Source: Clostridioides sp. (GTDB lineage Bacteria; Bacillota; Clostridia; Peptostreptococcales; Peptostreptococcaceae). Taken from it: a DNA stretch of 64,000 nt. The position numbers and the translations under genes are program-made. The stretch spans positions 62,001 through 126,000 of the forward strand of contig JAISJN010000012.1 of NCBI GenBank assembly GCA_031261505.1, read 5' to 3'. Under the pieces are notes generated by a model. That model had not been told where the DNA came from. It made no database searches and saw nothing but the letters and a program-made list of their open reading frames with translations. Numbering within the stretch: the stretch's first letter is position 1; every line of letters starts with the position of its first letter. This document shows, piece after piece, positions 33,461 to 43,881 of this stretch.

Positions 33461-33604
33461 ATGTAAGATTTGCATCTAACCTAATTTTATAATCTATCCA
33501 AGTAATTAGCAATGCACAAGGCAAATGTATCCAGTATAACATACTTCAAATTTCGACAATTACACTTCGAACTAGCTCGACTACAAGTCTGATAATCCCA
33601 TCAC

Positions 33605-33645
33605 TTTAAATGGTGATTGCGTGGTGGAGTATTTTACCATCATTT
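33605..33645 (+). repeat. dispersed repeat, proximal part
   Basis: TTTAAATGGTGATTGCGTGG with the pair TGGTGGAGTATTTTACCATCA. Overlaps the stop region of the deacetylase gene. The 33465-33600 stretch between the two fragments shows no other structure. Confidence 0.5.
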
Positions 33646-34461
33646 TATATTGCCCTCCCAAAAGTTCTTCGGAGTCTGTTCTTGACTTATAGCCCTTATG
33701 TCATACCCTCTATTTTCCAGTATTCTTATAATTGTATCGAGAGCTCTCACGCTCTGCTCCTTTTCATGTATCAAAACTATCAACTCATCTGAATTCTTTC
33801 CGTAGTACATCACGTTGTTGACTATTTGTTCCGAAGTTGACTTCCAGTCCAGTGTATCGACATTCCAATCCCAAATATGATATCCATTTGACACCAATGC
33901 ATTGTACGATGCTGGAGGTGTATATGGCTTACTTCCATAAGGTATCCTGATCAGATTGGATGAATCCCCAACTAATTTCTGCATTATAGCCTTACAATCG
34001 TCAAACTCGGCTAAGGTAGCCTGTGGCGACTTATATAGTTTTTTGATATCGTGTGACATACTGTGATATCCGATACTGTTTCCAGAGTTGTAAATATTTC
34101 TAAACTCTTGTTTGTTTTTCTCCATATTGGGTCCTATTACAAAGAAAGTCGCTTTGACATGATTTTTCTTAAGTATATTCAATAATCGATTTGTGTATTT
34201 GCTAGGTCCATCATCAATTGTAATGTACGCAACCTTTGTTGTTTCTGAGGATACCACTCCCTTTGATGATGCTTTGACTATTTCGTTTAATGTACTCTCC
34301 TGTAGTAACTGATCTACGTCCATTTGATTTCTGGTCTCGATCCTAGTAGCTTGTACTCCCGCGTCTCTTCGTACCTTCATACCCAATATTCCAGACACGG
34401 TGACTACAATGGCAAGCCCTAATGCCGCTCCCACAATTGCTTTTTTCCTCTTAAAGAACAT
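33640..34461 (-). CDS. polysaccharide (peptidoglycan) deacetylase, NodB domain
   Basis: About 273 residues: basic N-terminus, one membrane anchor (IVGAALGLAIVVTVSGILG), a spacer, and a NodB catalytic domain from about residue 78. All metal/catalytic motifs are present: TIDDGPS, HSMSH, RIPYGS, DWNVDTLDW and LIHE. It likely deacetylates peptidoglycan N-acetylglucosamine at the outer face of the membrane, which lowers lysozyme sensitivity. It contrasts with the degenerate NodB protein at 24235. Start taken at the ATG 34461, one codon after a GTG. Confidence 0.88.
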   Translation of the reverse strand: MFFKRKKAIVGAALGLAIVVTVSGILGMKVRRDAGVQATRIETRNQMDVDQLLQESTLNEIVKASSKGVVSSETTKVAYITIDDGPSKYTNRLLNILKKNHVKATFFVIGPNMEKNKQEFRNIYNSGNSIGYHSMSHDIKKLYKSPQATLAEFDDCKAIMQKLVGDSSNLIRIPYGSKPYTPPASYNALVSNGYHIWDWNVDTLDWKSTSEQIVNNVMYYGKNSDELIVLIHEKEQSVRALDTIIRILENRGYDIRAISQEQTPKNFWEGNIK

Positions 34462-34570
34462 CACCGATAACTCCCTTTAACTTATATTCTGTATTTCAAC
34501 TCTATACTCAATTATATTTATAATGGCAGTTGATTATTACAAAAAAATAAGAATGCACATTGATGCATTC

Positions 34571-35509
34571 CTATTCAGGATTGATCGATTTATTTAATAT
34601 CCTCAGATATTCTTCTTCCTCGAGAATTTTCATTAGGTGGAAGTTAAACACTGGGCTTTCTTCCTCGTCCACCGGCCAGTCTAACTTTTTAACCTTAAAC
34701 ATCACAGCCAACCTATCGTAATTGCTTTGGCTTAAATACAATTTATCTTGAAGCAGGCATATGGACTGCATATGGAAGTATATCTCCCTACATACATCTA
34801 TTGTCTGTTCTAAAAACTCTATGTCTTGATGTCCTAGGCTGTAGTCTATTTCGTCTAAGTATTTTGAATAGACATCGTCTAGTTTTTTGATTACAGTCTT
34901 CAATTCCGATGCATCTGCATCTGTTTTTTTTATTATTCTAAGCTTTAACCACCTAAGACTTACATCTTCTATCTTTTTAAATATTCCTATTGTGCTGTTG
35001 AAGTAATCCGGTCTAGCCAATGCGTAGTTGACCACTATACCGAATACTACACCTACAGATGTATCCAATACCCTGTGTATTGAATAACTCATAGGATCAC
35101 TCGTACCTACTCCTAGATGTATTGCCAAGAAGGTAACACATGCCACCACTACCGATTTGAATCTCAGCAGGTTACACATGTATATTGTTATTATTACACC
35201 TATGCCACAGAGCAAGGCCCCTCCTGGATGTATAAGAGCGAGCAAGTATCCAGTTACACCACCTACCATAGTTGCAGTCACCCTATTGATTCCAGTCTTT
35301 AGAGAACCCTTTACAGTGTCCTGTAGTGATATTATACACGCGGTTACTGAGAAGAATGGATTTTGAACCAAATAATCTCCGAGCAATACACATAAAAATA
35401 CGGCTATACCCGTTTTTATAGTTCGCATACCCAAGGTCGGTATATTCATTTCTTTGAATTTATTTTTTATACTTTGTATCCGATCCAAAACTTCACCTCC
35501 ACAATCCAA
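34571..35509 (-). CDS. FUSC / aromatic acid exporter family membrane protein
   Basis: The 312-residue protein has an N-terminal bundle of membrane helices (IPTLGMRTIKTGIAVFLCVLLGDYL, GVTGYLLALI, GGALLCGIGVIITIYMC) and a C-terminal cytoplasmic helical domain (LRIIKKTDADASELKTVIKKLDDVY). This is the ArAE_1/FUSC-like layout. The substrate is unknown. It is monocistronic. Confidence 0.78.
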   Translation of the reverse strand: MDCGGEVLDRIQSIKNKFKEMNIPTLGMRTIKTGIAVFLCVLLGDYLVQNPFFSVTACIISLQDTVKGSLKTGINRVTATMVGGVTGYLLALIHPGGALLCGIGVIITIYMCNLLRFKSVVVACVTFLAIHLGVGTSDPMSYSIHRVLDTSVGVVFGIVVNYALARPDYFNSTIGIFKKIEDVSLRWLKLRIIKKTDADASELKTVIKKLDDVYSKYLDEIDYSLGHQDIEFLEQTIDVCREIYFHMQSICLLQDKLYLSQSNYDRLAVMFKVKKLDWPVDEEESPVFNFHLMKILEEEEYLRILNKSINPE

Positions 35510-35657
35510 TATTTAATTTCTAGCAGATAATTATCCTATCCGTCCCCATCTGTGGAGCTAGGGAATCTCTCTCTAGTTTATTATACCACTTTTTACAGAA
35601 TTTAATGTTCCATTTTCACAAGAATGTAGCAGTTCACTGAGGGTATTTAAACTACAA

Positions 35658-35703
35658 GAACCCACTCTCATCACTGGTGCAGTCCTGTGATGAGAGTGGG
35701 TTC
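35658..35703 (-). terminator. terminator of the pst operon
   Basis: A 17-bp perfect stem GAACCCACTCTCATCAC (35658-35674) / GTGATGAGAGTGGGTTC (35687-35703); on the minus strand TTGTAGTTTAAA follows, 43 bases after the pstB stop. Confidence 0.8.
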
Positions 35704-35745
35704 TCCAATACATATCAACCTAAGGTGCGATTCAGAAAATAGCTT

Positions 35746-36660
35746 TTAACCAAATCTACCGTTTATGTAGTCCTCTGTCCTCTTGTCCTTTGGATTTTCA
35801 AATATATTCTTAGTCTCATCGAACTCGACTATCTCGCCATTCAAGAAGAATGCTGTGTAGTCTGAGATACGTGCTGCCTGCTGCATGTTATGAGTTACTA
35901 TCACTATGGTATAAGCACCCTTTAGACTTTCGATTAACTCTTCTACCTTCAATGTCGATATAGGGTCTAGCGCTGATGTCGGTTCGTCCATTAATATTAT
36001 ATCCGGATCCATAGCTATTGTTCTAGCTATACACACACGCTGTTGTTGACCACCTGAAAGCCCAAGTGCAGCTCCTTTGAGATTATCCTTGACCTCATCC
36101 CAGATAGCCGCTCCCCTCAAGCTTTTTTCAACTATTTCATCTAGTTTTTTCTTATCCCTCTGACCCTGTATACGAGGTCCGTACACTATATTATCGTATA
36201 TGCTCATAGGGAATAGATTCGCCTTTTGAAATACCATTCCGACTCTAGTTCTAAGGTCAATAACGTCTGTGGTCTTGTATATGTCTTCTGCGTTGATGCG
36301 TATTTCTCCCTTTATCGTAACCCCTTCTATTAGATCGTTCATCCTGTTCAACGTCCTCAGGAAGGTGGATTTTCCGCATCCTGAAGGTCCTATAAGGGCT
36401 ATTACCCTATTTCCTGGCATATCTATATTTACGTCTTTCAAGGCGTGCTTTTCCCCGTAAAATAGATTTAAATTCCTAACGCTTATTTTTATTTCATCTC
36501 CTGGCAGGCTGTTGCCCACTAGGTTTCGATCTGTATATTCTTTTCTTATGCTATCGATGGCAATTCTCTTCTCGTCAATGCTCTTATTGTCTGTATTCAC
36601 ATTATTTTTGAGATCCACGCCGTTCGAATCTATATTGTTTTTATTGATATTATCACTCAT
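35746..36660 (-). CDS. pstB: phosphate ABC transporter ATP-binding protein
   Basis: The 304-residue ATPase has Walker [10 protein letters not shown], signature LSGGQQQR and Walker [12 protein letters not shown]. It carries a roughly 55-residue Asn/Asp/Lys-rich extension before the normal start of the domain ([21 protein letters not shown]); PstB is usually about 250-260. The SD GGTGGAGGGA at the pstA end supports the long form. It is the last gene of pstSCAB. No phoU follows. Confidence 0.93.
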   Translation of the reverse strand: MSDNINKNNIDSNGVDLKNNVNTDNKSIDEKRIAIDSIRKEYTDRNLVGNSLPGDEIKISVRNLNLFYGEKHALKDVNIDMPGNRVIALIGPSGCGKSTFLRTLNRMNDLIEGVTIKGEIRINAEDIYKTTDVIDLRTRVGMVFQKANLFPMSIYDNIVYGPRIQGQRDKKKLDEIVEKSLRGAAIWDEVKDNLKGAALGLSGGQQQRVCIARTIAMDPDIILMDEPTSALDPISTLKVEELIESLKGAYTIVIVTHNMQQAARISDYTAFFLNGEIVEFDETKNIFENPKDKRTEDYINGRFG

Positions 36661-36666
36661 TTGTAT

Positions 36667-37491
36667 TTATCCCTCCACCTTGCTGAATTTCTTAGCTACT
36701 ATTTTTGTAAGTATGTTTAGAATCAACACAATTACTAGGAGCACTATTCCGACTGCAGCCGCTCCACTTATATCCCCGCGTTCTTTTGTAAGTAGGTAGG
36801 CGTGAACGGTTAAAGTCCTCGCACTGTCAAATACTCCACCTGGCATGCCTGCCACTGTACCTGCAGTTAGAAGTACAGGCGCTGATTCACCTATTACCCT
36901 ACCTATTGAAAGTATTACACCTGACAGTATCCCAGGCATAGCGCTTGGCAATATCACCTTGTAAAGCGTCTGGAATCTAGTCGCTCCAAGTGCCAGCGAG
37001 GCTTCTTTGTAAGCCATAGGAACCGTCTTTAGAGCTTCCTCTGTAGTACGTATTATAACCGGAAGTATGATGATTGCAAGTGTCAAAGATCCTGCAACTA
37101 TCGAATAACCCATGTGAAGTGTCGCTACGAAAAATATTCCTCCGAAGAGACCGTATATAATCGATGGTATACCTGCGAGTGCTTCTATAGCAAATCTTAT
37201 CATCGAAACCATCCTGCCTTTTTTAGCGTACTCCTGTAGATAGATCGCACTTAATATGCCCAGTGGTGTAGCTATTACTATTGAAAGTACTACTGTGTAA
37301 AGAGTTGTGACTATCATAGGAAGGATCCCTCCTCCATCCATGCTAGAGTATTCTTCAGTCAAAAATCCAAGGCTGATCGTTCCAATTCCCTTTACTACTA
37401 TAAATCCTACTATTGTAAACAAAAATCCTACTGTGAGGAATACCGATATACCTATTAACCATTTTAATAATGCTTCATTAAATTTTCTCAT
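36667..37491 (-). CDS. pstA: phosphate ABC transporter permease PstA
   Basis: The 274-residue integral membrane permease has six helices and the ABC permease loop EALKTVPMAYKEASLALGAT. It adjoins pstC with no gap and pstB by 6 bases. Confidence 0.94.
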   Translation of the reverse strand: MRKFNEALLKWLIGISVFLTVGFLFTIVGFIVVKGIGTISLGFLTEEYSSMDGGGILPMIVTTLYTVVLSIVIATPLGILSAIYLQEYAKKGRMVSMIRFAIEALAGIPSIIYGLFGGIFFVATLHMGYSIVAGSLTLAIIILPVIIRTTEEALKTVPMAYKEASLALGATRFQTLYKVILPSAMPGILSGVILSIGRVIGESAPVLLTAGTVAGMPGGVFDSARTLTVHAYLLTKERGDISGAAAVGIVLLVIVLILNILTKIVAKKFSKVEG

Positions 37492-38451
37492 CTATTTAAC
37501 CACCCTACGAGTTATTCTTCCTAATATAAAGTTTAGAATCAATATGAATGCGAACAGTACAACGCCTGAGGCAAACAACATTTCCTGATGTACCCCAGAG
37601 GCATATCCCATCTCCAATGCTATATTAGTTGTTAGAGGTCTCACACTGTCTAAAATCGATTTTGGTATTATAGCTGAATTTCCTGCAACTAGTATTATCG
37701 CCATAGTTTCGCCCAAGGCTCTACCTAGTCCCAATACCACCGCTGACATTATCCCAGATTTCGCAGCTGGTATAACTACTTTAAATATTGTCTCTATATG
37801 CGTCGCCCCGAGTGCAAGCGAACCTTCTCTATAAATATCTGGAACTGATTTTATCGCTGTAACGGATACTGAAATTATTGTAGGCAAAACCATGATCGAT
37901 AGGACTATTATCACTGCTAACAGCGACTGTCCCTTAGGTGCGTTTAGTATATTGACTATCGCTGGTACAATCACTGCAACTCCAAATATCCCGTAAAGGA
38001 CTGAAGGTATCCCAGCCAGAACTTCTATTGCCGGCGTAAGTAGACTAGCCACTTTCTTTGGCGCTAATTCCGCTATGTACACGGCTGTAAGAACACCAAT
38101 CGGAACTCCTACAATCAATGCCCCAAAAGTACCAACCGCAGAAGTAAGTATCATAGGTAGAATTCCAAATAAATTAGCTGATGGCACCCATTTAGTACCC
38201 GTAATAAAATCTACAAATGAATATCCTTCAAATACAAATGGTTTTAAACCATTATAGAATACAAAGCCTATGATTATGAATAGACATGCCACCCCCAGCA
38301 ATGCACTGAACATAAATACGTTCTCGGAAATAGTATCTAGCTTATACTTCATTCTATTGTCTTTTTTCTTTCTTTTTCTTCTTTCCGAACTCTCGCCATT
38401 ATCTACTCCAACTGTATTTTTCATCTCAACACTCTCGCTTTTCGAACTCAT
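37492..38451 (-). CDS. pstC: phosphate ABC transporter permease PstC
   Basis: The 319-residue permease has a charged cytoplasmic N-terminus (ERRKRKKKDNR, about residues 1-38) before the first helix, and the permease loop TAIKSVPDIYREGSLALGAT. It lies between pstS and pstA. Confidence 0.94.
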   Translation of the reverse strand: MSSKSESVEMKNTVGVDNGESSERRKRKKKDNRMKYKLDTISENVFMFSALLGVACLFIIIGFVFYNGLKPFVFEGYSFVDFITGTKWVPSANLFGILPMILTSAVGTFGALIVGVPIGVLTAVYIAELAPKKVASLLTPAIEVLAGIPSVLYGIFGVAVIVPAIVNILNAPKGQSLLAVIIVLSIMVLPTIISVSVTAIKSVPDIYREGSLALGATHIETIFKVVIPAAKSGIMSAVVLGLGRALGETMAIILVAGNSAIIPKSILDSVRPLTTNIALEMGYASGVHQEMLFASGVVLFAFILILNFILGRITRRVVK

Positions 38452-38477
38452 ATTCTCCCTCCGTCGCTCCTGAAATA

Positions 38478-39314
38478 TTATTTAACATCTACAAATCCAC
38501 TTTTTACCACTATTTTCTGACCTTCTTCGCTCATTATATAATCCATGAACTTCTGTCCTCCACTTCCCAGTCTGTCCTTCTTGTACAGTGCTAGAAATCC
38601 TCTAGTGATAGGGTATTTCTTGGATTTAACAGTTTCCCTAGTCGGCTCTACACCGTCTATTTTAAGCATCTTCACATCTTTATCGACGTATCCAAGAGAT
38701 ATATATCCTATTGCATTTGCAGATCCCGCAACGGTTGTTTTTATATTTCCCGAACCATCGCTTATTAATGCATCTGCCGCAAGCTCTTCTGATTTGTAAC
38801 CTAGTATCGACTCGAATCCTTCTCTTGTTCCAGAGCCATCTTCCCTTGAAACTACTACTATCGATGCATCCTCTCCACCGACTTCTTTCCAGTTATTAAT
38901 CTTTCTTGTATATATTTCTTTTAATTGTTTCATCGTCAAATTATTTACTTTATTCTTGTTATTTGTAACTACTGCTATTGCATCTAAAGCTATCTCATCT
39001 TGATTTAACCCAGCTTCCTTCTCTTTGTCTTTTAAATCCCTTGAAGACATCCCTATTTCTGCTATGCCCTCTATGGCATCCTTGATTCCAGCTGAAGAAC
39101 CTACCTGTTGTACTTGGATGTTTACCCCATTATTCGCCTTAGTGTACTCTTCAACCAGCGGCTCCATTACCGCGCCTACTGATGTGGATCCAGATATCGT
39201 AATTTTTGACTCTTCCTTATCTGAACCCGCTTTGCCGTCTTTTCCACAACCGACTGCTGATAATCCCAATGTACATGCAATCGTGATTGCCAGTATCTTT
39301 TTAACCTTTAGCAT
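38478..39314 (-). CDS. pstS: phosphate-binding lipoprotein PstS
   Basis: The 278-residue substrate-binding protein begins with a lipoprotein signal (LAITIACTLGLSAVGC, lipidated Cys23) and then ITISGSTSVGAVMEPL. The phosphate-site segments SREDGSGTREGFE and the SANAIGYISLGYVD segment are conserved. It is first in the pst operon. The upstream region is AT-rich; I could not fix a PhoB box. Confidence 0.94.
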   Translation of the reverse strand: MLKVKKILAITIACTLGLSAVGCGKDGKAGSDKEESKITISGSTSVGAVMEPLVEEYTKANNGVNIQVQQVGSSAGIKDAIEGIAEIGMSSRDLKDKEKEAGLNQDEIALDAIAVVTNNKNKVNNLTMKQLKEIYTRKINNWKEVGGEDASIVVVSREDGSGTREGFESILGYKSEELAADALISDGSGNIKTTVAGSANAIGYISLGYVDKDVKMLKIDGVEPTRETVKSKKYPITRGFLALYKKDRLGSGGQKFMDYIMSEEGQKIVVKSGFVDVK

Positions 39315-39459
39315 TATTGAATCAATCCTCCTAATTTTGCGACCTTATGTATCGATTAGTTTCTACACTTCTGTGATACTTATTATTTGATATATATTAT
39401 TAATTTAAACAATTATCGCCTAAATCACTCATTAAAAACAAAATTTATAAAATAAAAAA

Positions 39460-39499
39460 AGCTATCATAAGAGATTTTATCTCAACTACAATGATAGCT
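39460..39499 (-). terminator. terminator after pepF
   Basis: AGCTATCAT (39460-39468) pairs with ATGATAGCT (39491-39499); on the minus strand TTTTTTATTTTAT follows, and the plus strand reads TTTCTTTG. Confidence 0.85.
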
Positions 39500-39603
39500 T
39501 TTCTTTGTTAACTCAGTATTATACAATTGTTAAATACATGTAAATAATTGTCTAAGCTTGATTATTTTTTCTAAATAACAATTCCTCATTTAAATCGTCA
39601 AAT

Positions 39604-41406
39604 TTAGTTTATTTCTTTTTCTAATTTTTCCACCAAACTTTCAAACACCTTCAAAGCTCCTTCTATGGATTCCTTCTTCTCCATATCGACTCCAGCGTCC
39701 CTAAGTTCATTTAGAGGGTAATCAGAACCACCACTCTTTAAGAAATTGATATATCTATCCCTCGCGCCTTCTTCTTTTGAAAGTATCTTCTGGCTTAGCG
39801 CAGACGCCGCTGAAAATCCTGTCGCGTACTTGTAGACGTAGAAGTTAGAGTAGAAATGAGGTATTCTCGCCCATTCAAGCCCTATTATCTCATCGCAGGC
39901 AGTTGATTCGCCGTAGTATTTTTTATTTAAACCGTAGTATATAGCCGTAAATTCTTCAGCTGTAAGCGGCTCTTCAGCCTCCATCTTAGAATGAGCTATC
40001 TTTTCAAACTCGGCAAACATAGTCTGCCTGTAAACAGTCGTCCTAAACTGTTCTAGGTAGTAATTTAACAGGTAAATTCTCTCCTGTTTTGACTCAGACT
40101 TACCAAGTAAGTAGTTTATAAGAAGTAATTCGTTCAAAGTAGATGCTACCTCTGCTACAAATATCTTGTAACTAGAGTATATAAACGGCTGAGTCTTCTT
40201 TGAGTAATAGCTATGCACCGAGTGACCTAACTCGTGTATCAATGTAAACAGAGAATTCAAATCGTCGTTGTAGTTTGTGAGTATATATGGATGAGAATCG
40301 TAACTTCCCCATGAATACGCTCCCGCTTTTTTTCCTGCATTCTCGTAGACATCTATCCATCCTTCTGAAAATGCCTTTTTGATTATCTCTAAATATTCTT
40401 CACCCATTGGTGCCAAGGCATTTAATATTATATCCTGAGCCTCTTCATAAGGGATTTTCACCTCGTAATCAGATGCTAATGGAACGTATAAATCCCACAT
40501 GTGAACCTCATCTACTCCTAAGAAACGCCTCTTTAGGTCGATGTATTTATTGAGTGCTGGAAGACTATCGTCGACCGCCTTTATCAAATTATCGTAGACA
40601 TCGACGCTTATATCGTCAGAGAAGAGCGATCCTTCTAGCGCTGAGCTGTAATTTCTTACCTTTGAGTAAAATATCTCCGACTTTATAGCCCCGTACAAGG
40701 TTGTCGCAAATGTATTTTTGTATTTTTCATATGTTCCAAACTCTGCCTCAAATGCTTCTTCTCTCACCCTTCTATCCTTACTCATGAGGTATAGAGAATA
40801 ATTTGCATGGCTCAACCTTACCTTCTGTCCTTTTTCATCCTCTATTTCTGGAAACTCCATATCAGCGTACGCCAACATGTCGTATACATTTTCAGGTACG
40901 GCGCTTAGCTCTGAGGTAGCAGCCAGTATTGCCTCCTCTTTTTCACTGAGTCTATGTGGTTTTTCCCTCAGTATTTCATCTATCATCCTCTTGTAAAATG
41001 CAATATCTTCGTTTTTTAAAAAATTATTTAATTTCTCCTCTTCCATAGCGATTATCTCTGGCACTATATACGAAGTCGCCATGCTGAGTTCTGCCGACAA
41101 CATCTCCGTCCTAGATGCATCTGATTGGTATTCGCTTATTCTAGTGTCCTCATTTTGTTTCATATGTGTGTATACGTATAGGTTTTGAGTTATTCTTGAC
41201 GCATCTTCATCTAGTTTTAAAGCTTTTAGAAAATCACCTTCACTGTTTGATAATTTACCCTTATATGTCTTCACTTCTTCTATTATTTTTTTTACTGAAT
41301 TTATGTCCTTATCCATTGCTTCTTTAGAAGAATACATTTTGTCCAATTTCCATTTGAATTTATCATCGATGGCTTTTCTATCTTTTATATTTGTGTTCTT
41401 TTCCAT
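39604..41406 (-). CDS. pepF: oligoendopeptidase F
   Basis: The 600-residue M3-family zinc metallopeptidase cleaves short peptides in the cytosol. The zinc motif HELGHSVHSYYS is near residue 388. Length and the N-terminal helical region (ISEYQSDASRTEML) are typical. Peptide breakdown fits an amino-acid fermenter. Monocistronic. Confidence 0.95.
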   Translation of the reverse strand: MEKNTNIKDRKAIDDKFKWKLDKMYSSKEAMDKDINSVKKIIEEVKTYKGKLSNSEGDFLKALKLDEDASRITQNLYVYTHMKQNEDTRISEYQSDASRTEMLSAELSMATSYIVPEIIAMEEEKLNNFLKNEDIAFYKRMIDEILREKPHRLSEKEEAILAATSELSAVPENVYDMLAYADMEFPEIEDEKGQKVRLSHANYSLYLMSKDRRVREEAFEAEFGTYEKYKNTFATTLYGAIKSEIFYSKVRNYSSALEGSLFSDDISVDVYDNLIKAVDDSLPALNKYIDLKRRFLGVDEVHMWDLYVPLASDYEVKIPYEEAQDIILNALAPMGEEYLEIIKKAFSEGWIDVYENAGKKAGAYSWGSYDSHPYILTNYNDDLNSLFTLIHELGHSVHSYYSKKTQPFIYSSYKIFVAEVASTLNELLLINYLLGKSESKQERIYLLNYYLEQFRTTVYRQTMFAEFEKIAHSKMEAEEPLTAEEFTAIYYGLNKKYYGESTACDEIIGLEWARIPHFYSNFYVYKYATGFSAASALSQKILSKEEGARDRYINFLKSGGSDYPLNELRDAGVDMEKKESIEGALKVFESLVEKLEKEIN

Positions 41407-41764
41407 GTTTTCACCTCAGTTATATTTTTTGTTTGATAAATCTAGATTCGTATTAAGATATCTAGGATTATTCCTTCCCATGTTTTAAATTATTCATCTC
41501 ACTTACCATTTCGTCACTTCGATTGAGTTTTCCTCTTACTGTTTTTATTATCTACCAATTCCTCTTATCTTTCAATAGGTTGTATTGAAATTTTTTCCAT
41601 AAACTCGAGTAGGTAAAATAAAAGATGACGATCTATTATACTAGAACGCCATCTTTATCTAATTTATTTTTAGCTTTATTGTATTCTTAATTTTTGCCTC
41701 AGTTTTACCCTTAGCATTATTTACATTTAATATTCATCAATATACAATGGCAATCCATTTCAAA
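41407..41764. terminator. gap with the DegV terminator (41621-41656)
   Basis: AAAGATGACG (41621-41630) pairs with CGCCATCTTT (41647-41656) with a mismatch; on the minus strand TTTTATTTTACC follows. It terminates the degV-family gene. The remainder of the gap is plain AT-rich sequence with the pepF promoter region. Confidence 0.65.
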
Positions 41765-42622
41765 CTACAGTATAGATATAAGTATAGCCCTTTCAGCTGC
41801 ATAAGTACCCATAATAGGCCCTATTTTAGTTACAAATGTCTCTTTTACCTTGAATTGCTCTTCAATGTATTTTTTCACTCTTTCGACTTTTTCTGGACAG
41901 TTAGAATGTGCTATTGCGATCCTTCTAGAAGTTGAATCCCCTATAGCCTTTCCTACATGAGACATTAATTTTTTTATACTATTTACATCTCCCCTAGCCT
42001 TGTCAAAAGGTTTTACTAAACCGTCTTCAACTTTTACCAGGACTTTGTAGTTTAAGACATTTATAAGTTGCCCTGCAATTGGATTTATTCTTCCGCCTTT
42101 TACAGCATTTTCTATAGTATCCAGAACTCCGTATAATACGACGTGTTCCTTCATCCTCTCAAGTTCTACTAATATTTCATCTAGGCTCTTTCCTTCTTGA
42201 ATCATCTCACTGCATTTCAACACTATTAGCGCTGCTGCAACTGAACCAGTCTTGCAGTCTACTACCTCTATTCTCTTTGAATCGTCTTCTTCTTCAAACA
42301 ATTGTTTTGCAAGTACCGCGTTTGAATACGTGCTCGATAATTTTTCCGAGAGTGTAATTACCAAAAGTTCTTCATGGTTTTCATTTCTAAATGTTTCCAT
42401 AAATCTATCTGGTGAAGGACTAGACGTGTGTGGTAGTTTTGGACTTTTTCTCATTTTTTCATAGAATGCTGTATCGTCGATTTCCACTCCTGCTACGAAC
42501 GTTTCGTCCTCAAACGATACATTCAAAGATACGATGTCTACATCTATTCTGTCTAGTATTTCTTGTGGAAAATCACAAGATCCATCTGTTACTATTTTTA
42601 TATCTTTTTTCAAATGTGCCAC
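41765..42622 (-). CDS. DegV family fatty-acid-binding protein
   Basis: The 285-residue protein starts DIKIVTDGSCDFPQEI and has HTSSPSPDRF and LSEKLSSTYSNA, which contact the bound fatty acid in DegV/FakB proteins. FakB proteins present fatty acids to the kinase FakA; the kinase is not in the window. Confidence 0.88.
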   Translation of the reverse strand: MAHLKKDIKIVTDGSCDFPQEILDRIDVDIVSLNVSFEDETFVAGVEIDDTAFYEKMRKSPKLPHTSSPSPDRFMETFRNENHEELLVITLSEKLSSTYSNAVLAKQLFEEEDDSKRIEVVDCKTGSVAAALIVLKCSEMIQEGKSLDEILVELERMKEHVVLYGVLDTIENAVKGGRINPIAGQLINVLNYKVLVKVEDGLVKPFDKARGDVNSIKKLMSHVGKAIGDSTSRRIAIAHSNCPEKVERVKKYIEEQFKVKETFVTKIGPIMGTYAAERAILISIL

Positions 42623-42763
42623 CTCTATAAAATTATTTTTTATTTTCCATCTGCATGTCGTGATTCATTTATTTGAAATCATTTACACTTTAATGATAAC
42701 TGATTTCTGTCAGTTCTGACCGGATATTTTATCACAATATTAAGCCTATTCCAATAAATACCC

Positions 42764-42793
42764 ATTAGAGCAAGTTTTTAAACTTACTCTAAT
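42764..42793 (-). terminator. hairpin after the MgtC gene
   Basis: ATTAGAG/CTCTAAT (42764-42770, 42787-42793) with inner AAGTTT/AAACTT; no long T-run on the minus strand, so weak. Confidence 0.4.
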
Positions 42794-42844
42794 AATACCA
42801 TAAATATATATGGTAACGTTGTTTTTTTAGAAATTTAATATATT

Positions 42845-43504
42845 TTACTCTATTTGTTCCTCAACATAATATGCGCTTATAACGCCATTTATACTTCTAA
42901 TCTCGCTAATTAACGAATCTAAAGCTATCCTCTTATCGTAAATCACACAGAAATCTATATTCCAGTACCCTCGCTCATCGTATTCGATGTGAATATCTTT
43001 TACGGCTATCTGGTTTAATTTTAGCTTTTCATCTAATACTCCTGCCATATCGATTCTATCGCATTTAACCCTCAAGATATCCCTCTCTCGCTTGTCTAAT
43101 AGTACACAGGCAAACCTCAGAACGTGCAGAGTTAACATTATTGATATGCAGCCCAAGACGGCCAATTTGTAAAATCCGCATCCTATTGCAATCCCTATAC
43201 ACGCTGTCGTCCACACACCTGCAGCTGTAGTCAATCCTTTTATGCCCGTCTTGGTTTTTAATATTGTTCCCGCTCCTAAGAAACCTATACCTGTGAGCAC
43301 TTGACCTGGAATTCTCGTCGGATCACCTGATGAAAACTGATGAACTAACTGAATTGATACAATAGACGATATACACGCTCCGAGGGCTATTAATATATGA
43401 GTTCTAAAACCGGCAAACTGATGCCTTTTCTCTCTCTCCATACCTACAAGTCCGCCTAACACTAGACTTACCAATAGTTTTATTATAATGTCAGTTGTAT
43501 TCAT
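42845..43504 (-). CDS. MgtC/SapB family membrane protein
   Basis: The 219-residue protein has the MgtC core: KLLVSLVLGGLVGMEREKR, GFRTHILIALGAC, GFLGAGTILK, GLTTAAGVWTTACIGIAIGCGFY, then a soluble ACT-like C-terminal part. MgtC proteins act in Mg2+ stress by tuning ATP synthase or transport. No M-box riboswitch was recognised upstream. Confidence 0.88.
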   Translation of the reverse strand: MNTTDIIIKLLVSLVLGGLVGMEREKRHQFAGFRTHILIALGACISSIVSIQLVHQFSSGDPTRIPGQVLTGIGFLGAGTILKTKTGIKGLTTAAGVWTTACIGIAIGCGFYKLAVLGCISIMLTLHVLRFACVLLDKRERDILRVKCDRIDMAGVLDEKLKLNQIAVKDIHIEYDERGYWNIDFCVIYDKRIALDSLISEIRSINGVISAYYVEEQIE

Positions 43505-43692
43505 ACCATCACCCTCAATTCTATCGCTCCACCAAAGACATCTTTTAGTGAAACGCGGACAGACACACCTCTGTGTCGTCTTCCTTAGTATATATTTATT
43601 CTAAGTCTTTTGATTTTGTGATAGAATAAGGGCTGTTTTCTAAAGTTAGTTTATTATCAATATATGTTTCATGAAACTTACCCTTTTCTATA
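43505..43692. other. upstream gap of the MgtC gene with a small hairpin
   Basis: ACGCGGACAGACACACCTCTGTGTCGTC (43553-43580) folds on ACACA/TGTGT and resembles the ACGCGGACGTACACCC... element upstream of feoB at 45990. No other gene is visible. Confidence 0.35.
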
Positions 43693-43786
43693 TTAAATGC
43701 TGATTCAACTATTTCAATTGTGTATTTCGCCCAATTAAAATGAGCTAAATGCCCACCACCTATAAAGGTTGCGGGCATTTATTTCA
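43693..43786 (+). repeat. dispersed two-hairpin repeat, full copy
   Basis: TTAAATGCTGATTCAACTAT, proximal pair TTTCAATTG/CAATTAAAAT, distal hairpin AAATGCCCACCACCT...GCGGGCATTTATTTCA. It lies downstream of feoB, which is on the minus strand. Confidence 0.7.
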
Positions 43787-43881
43787 TTTTATATATTTTA
43801 TTTTTACGTAACTGTATTTACATATTAAAATTTATTGCTTTCTAAGACTATATATTTTTATAGATTTCGTATCTATACATA

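Noticed and set aside
43505-43692. M-box (Mg2+) riboswitch upstream of the MgtC gene
   Set aside because: No matching conserved core was seen; only a small hairpin and a repeat copy occur.
43596-43778. 60-residue minus-strand ORF
   Set aside because: Its first half is the antisense of a full dispersed repeat copy (43693-43786); no SD and no recognisable family.
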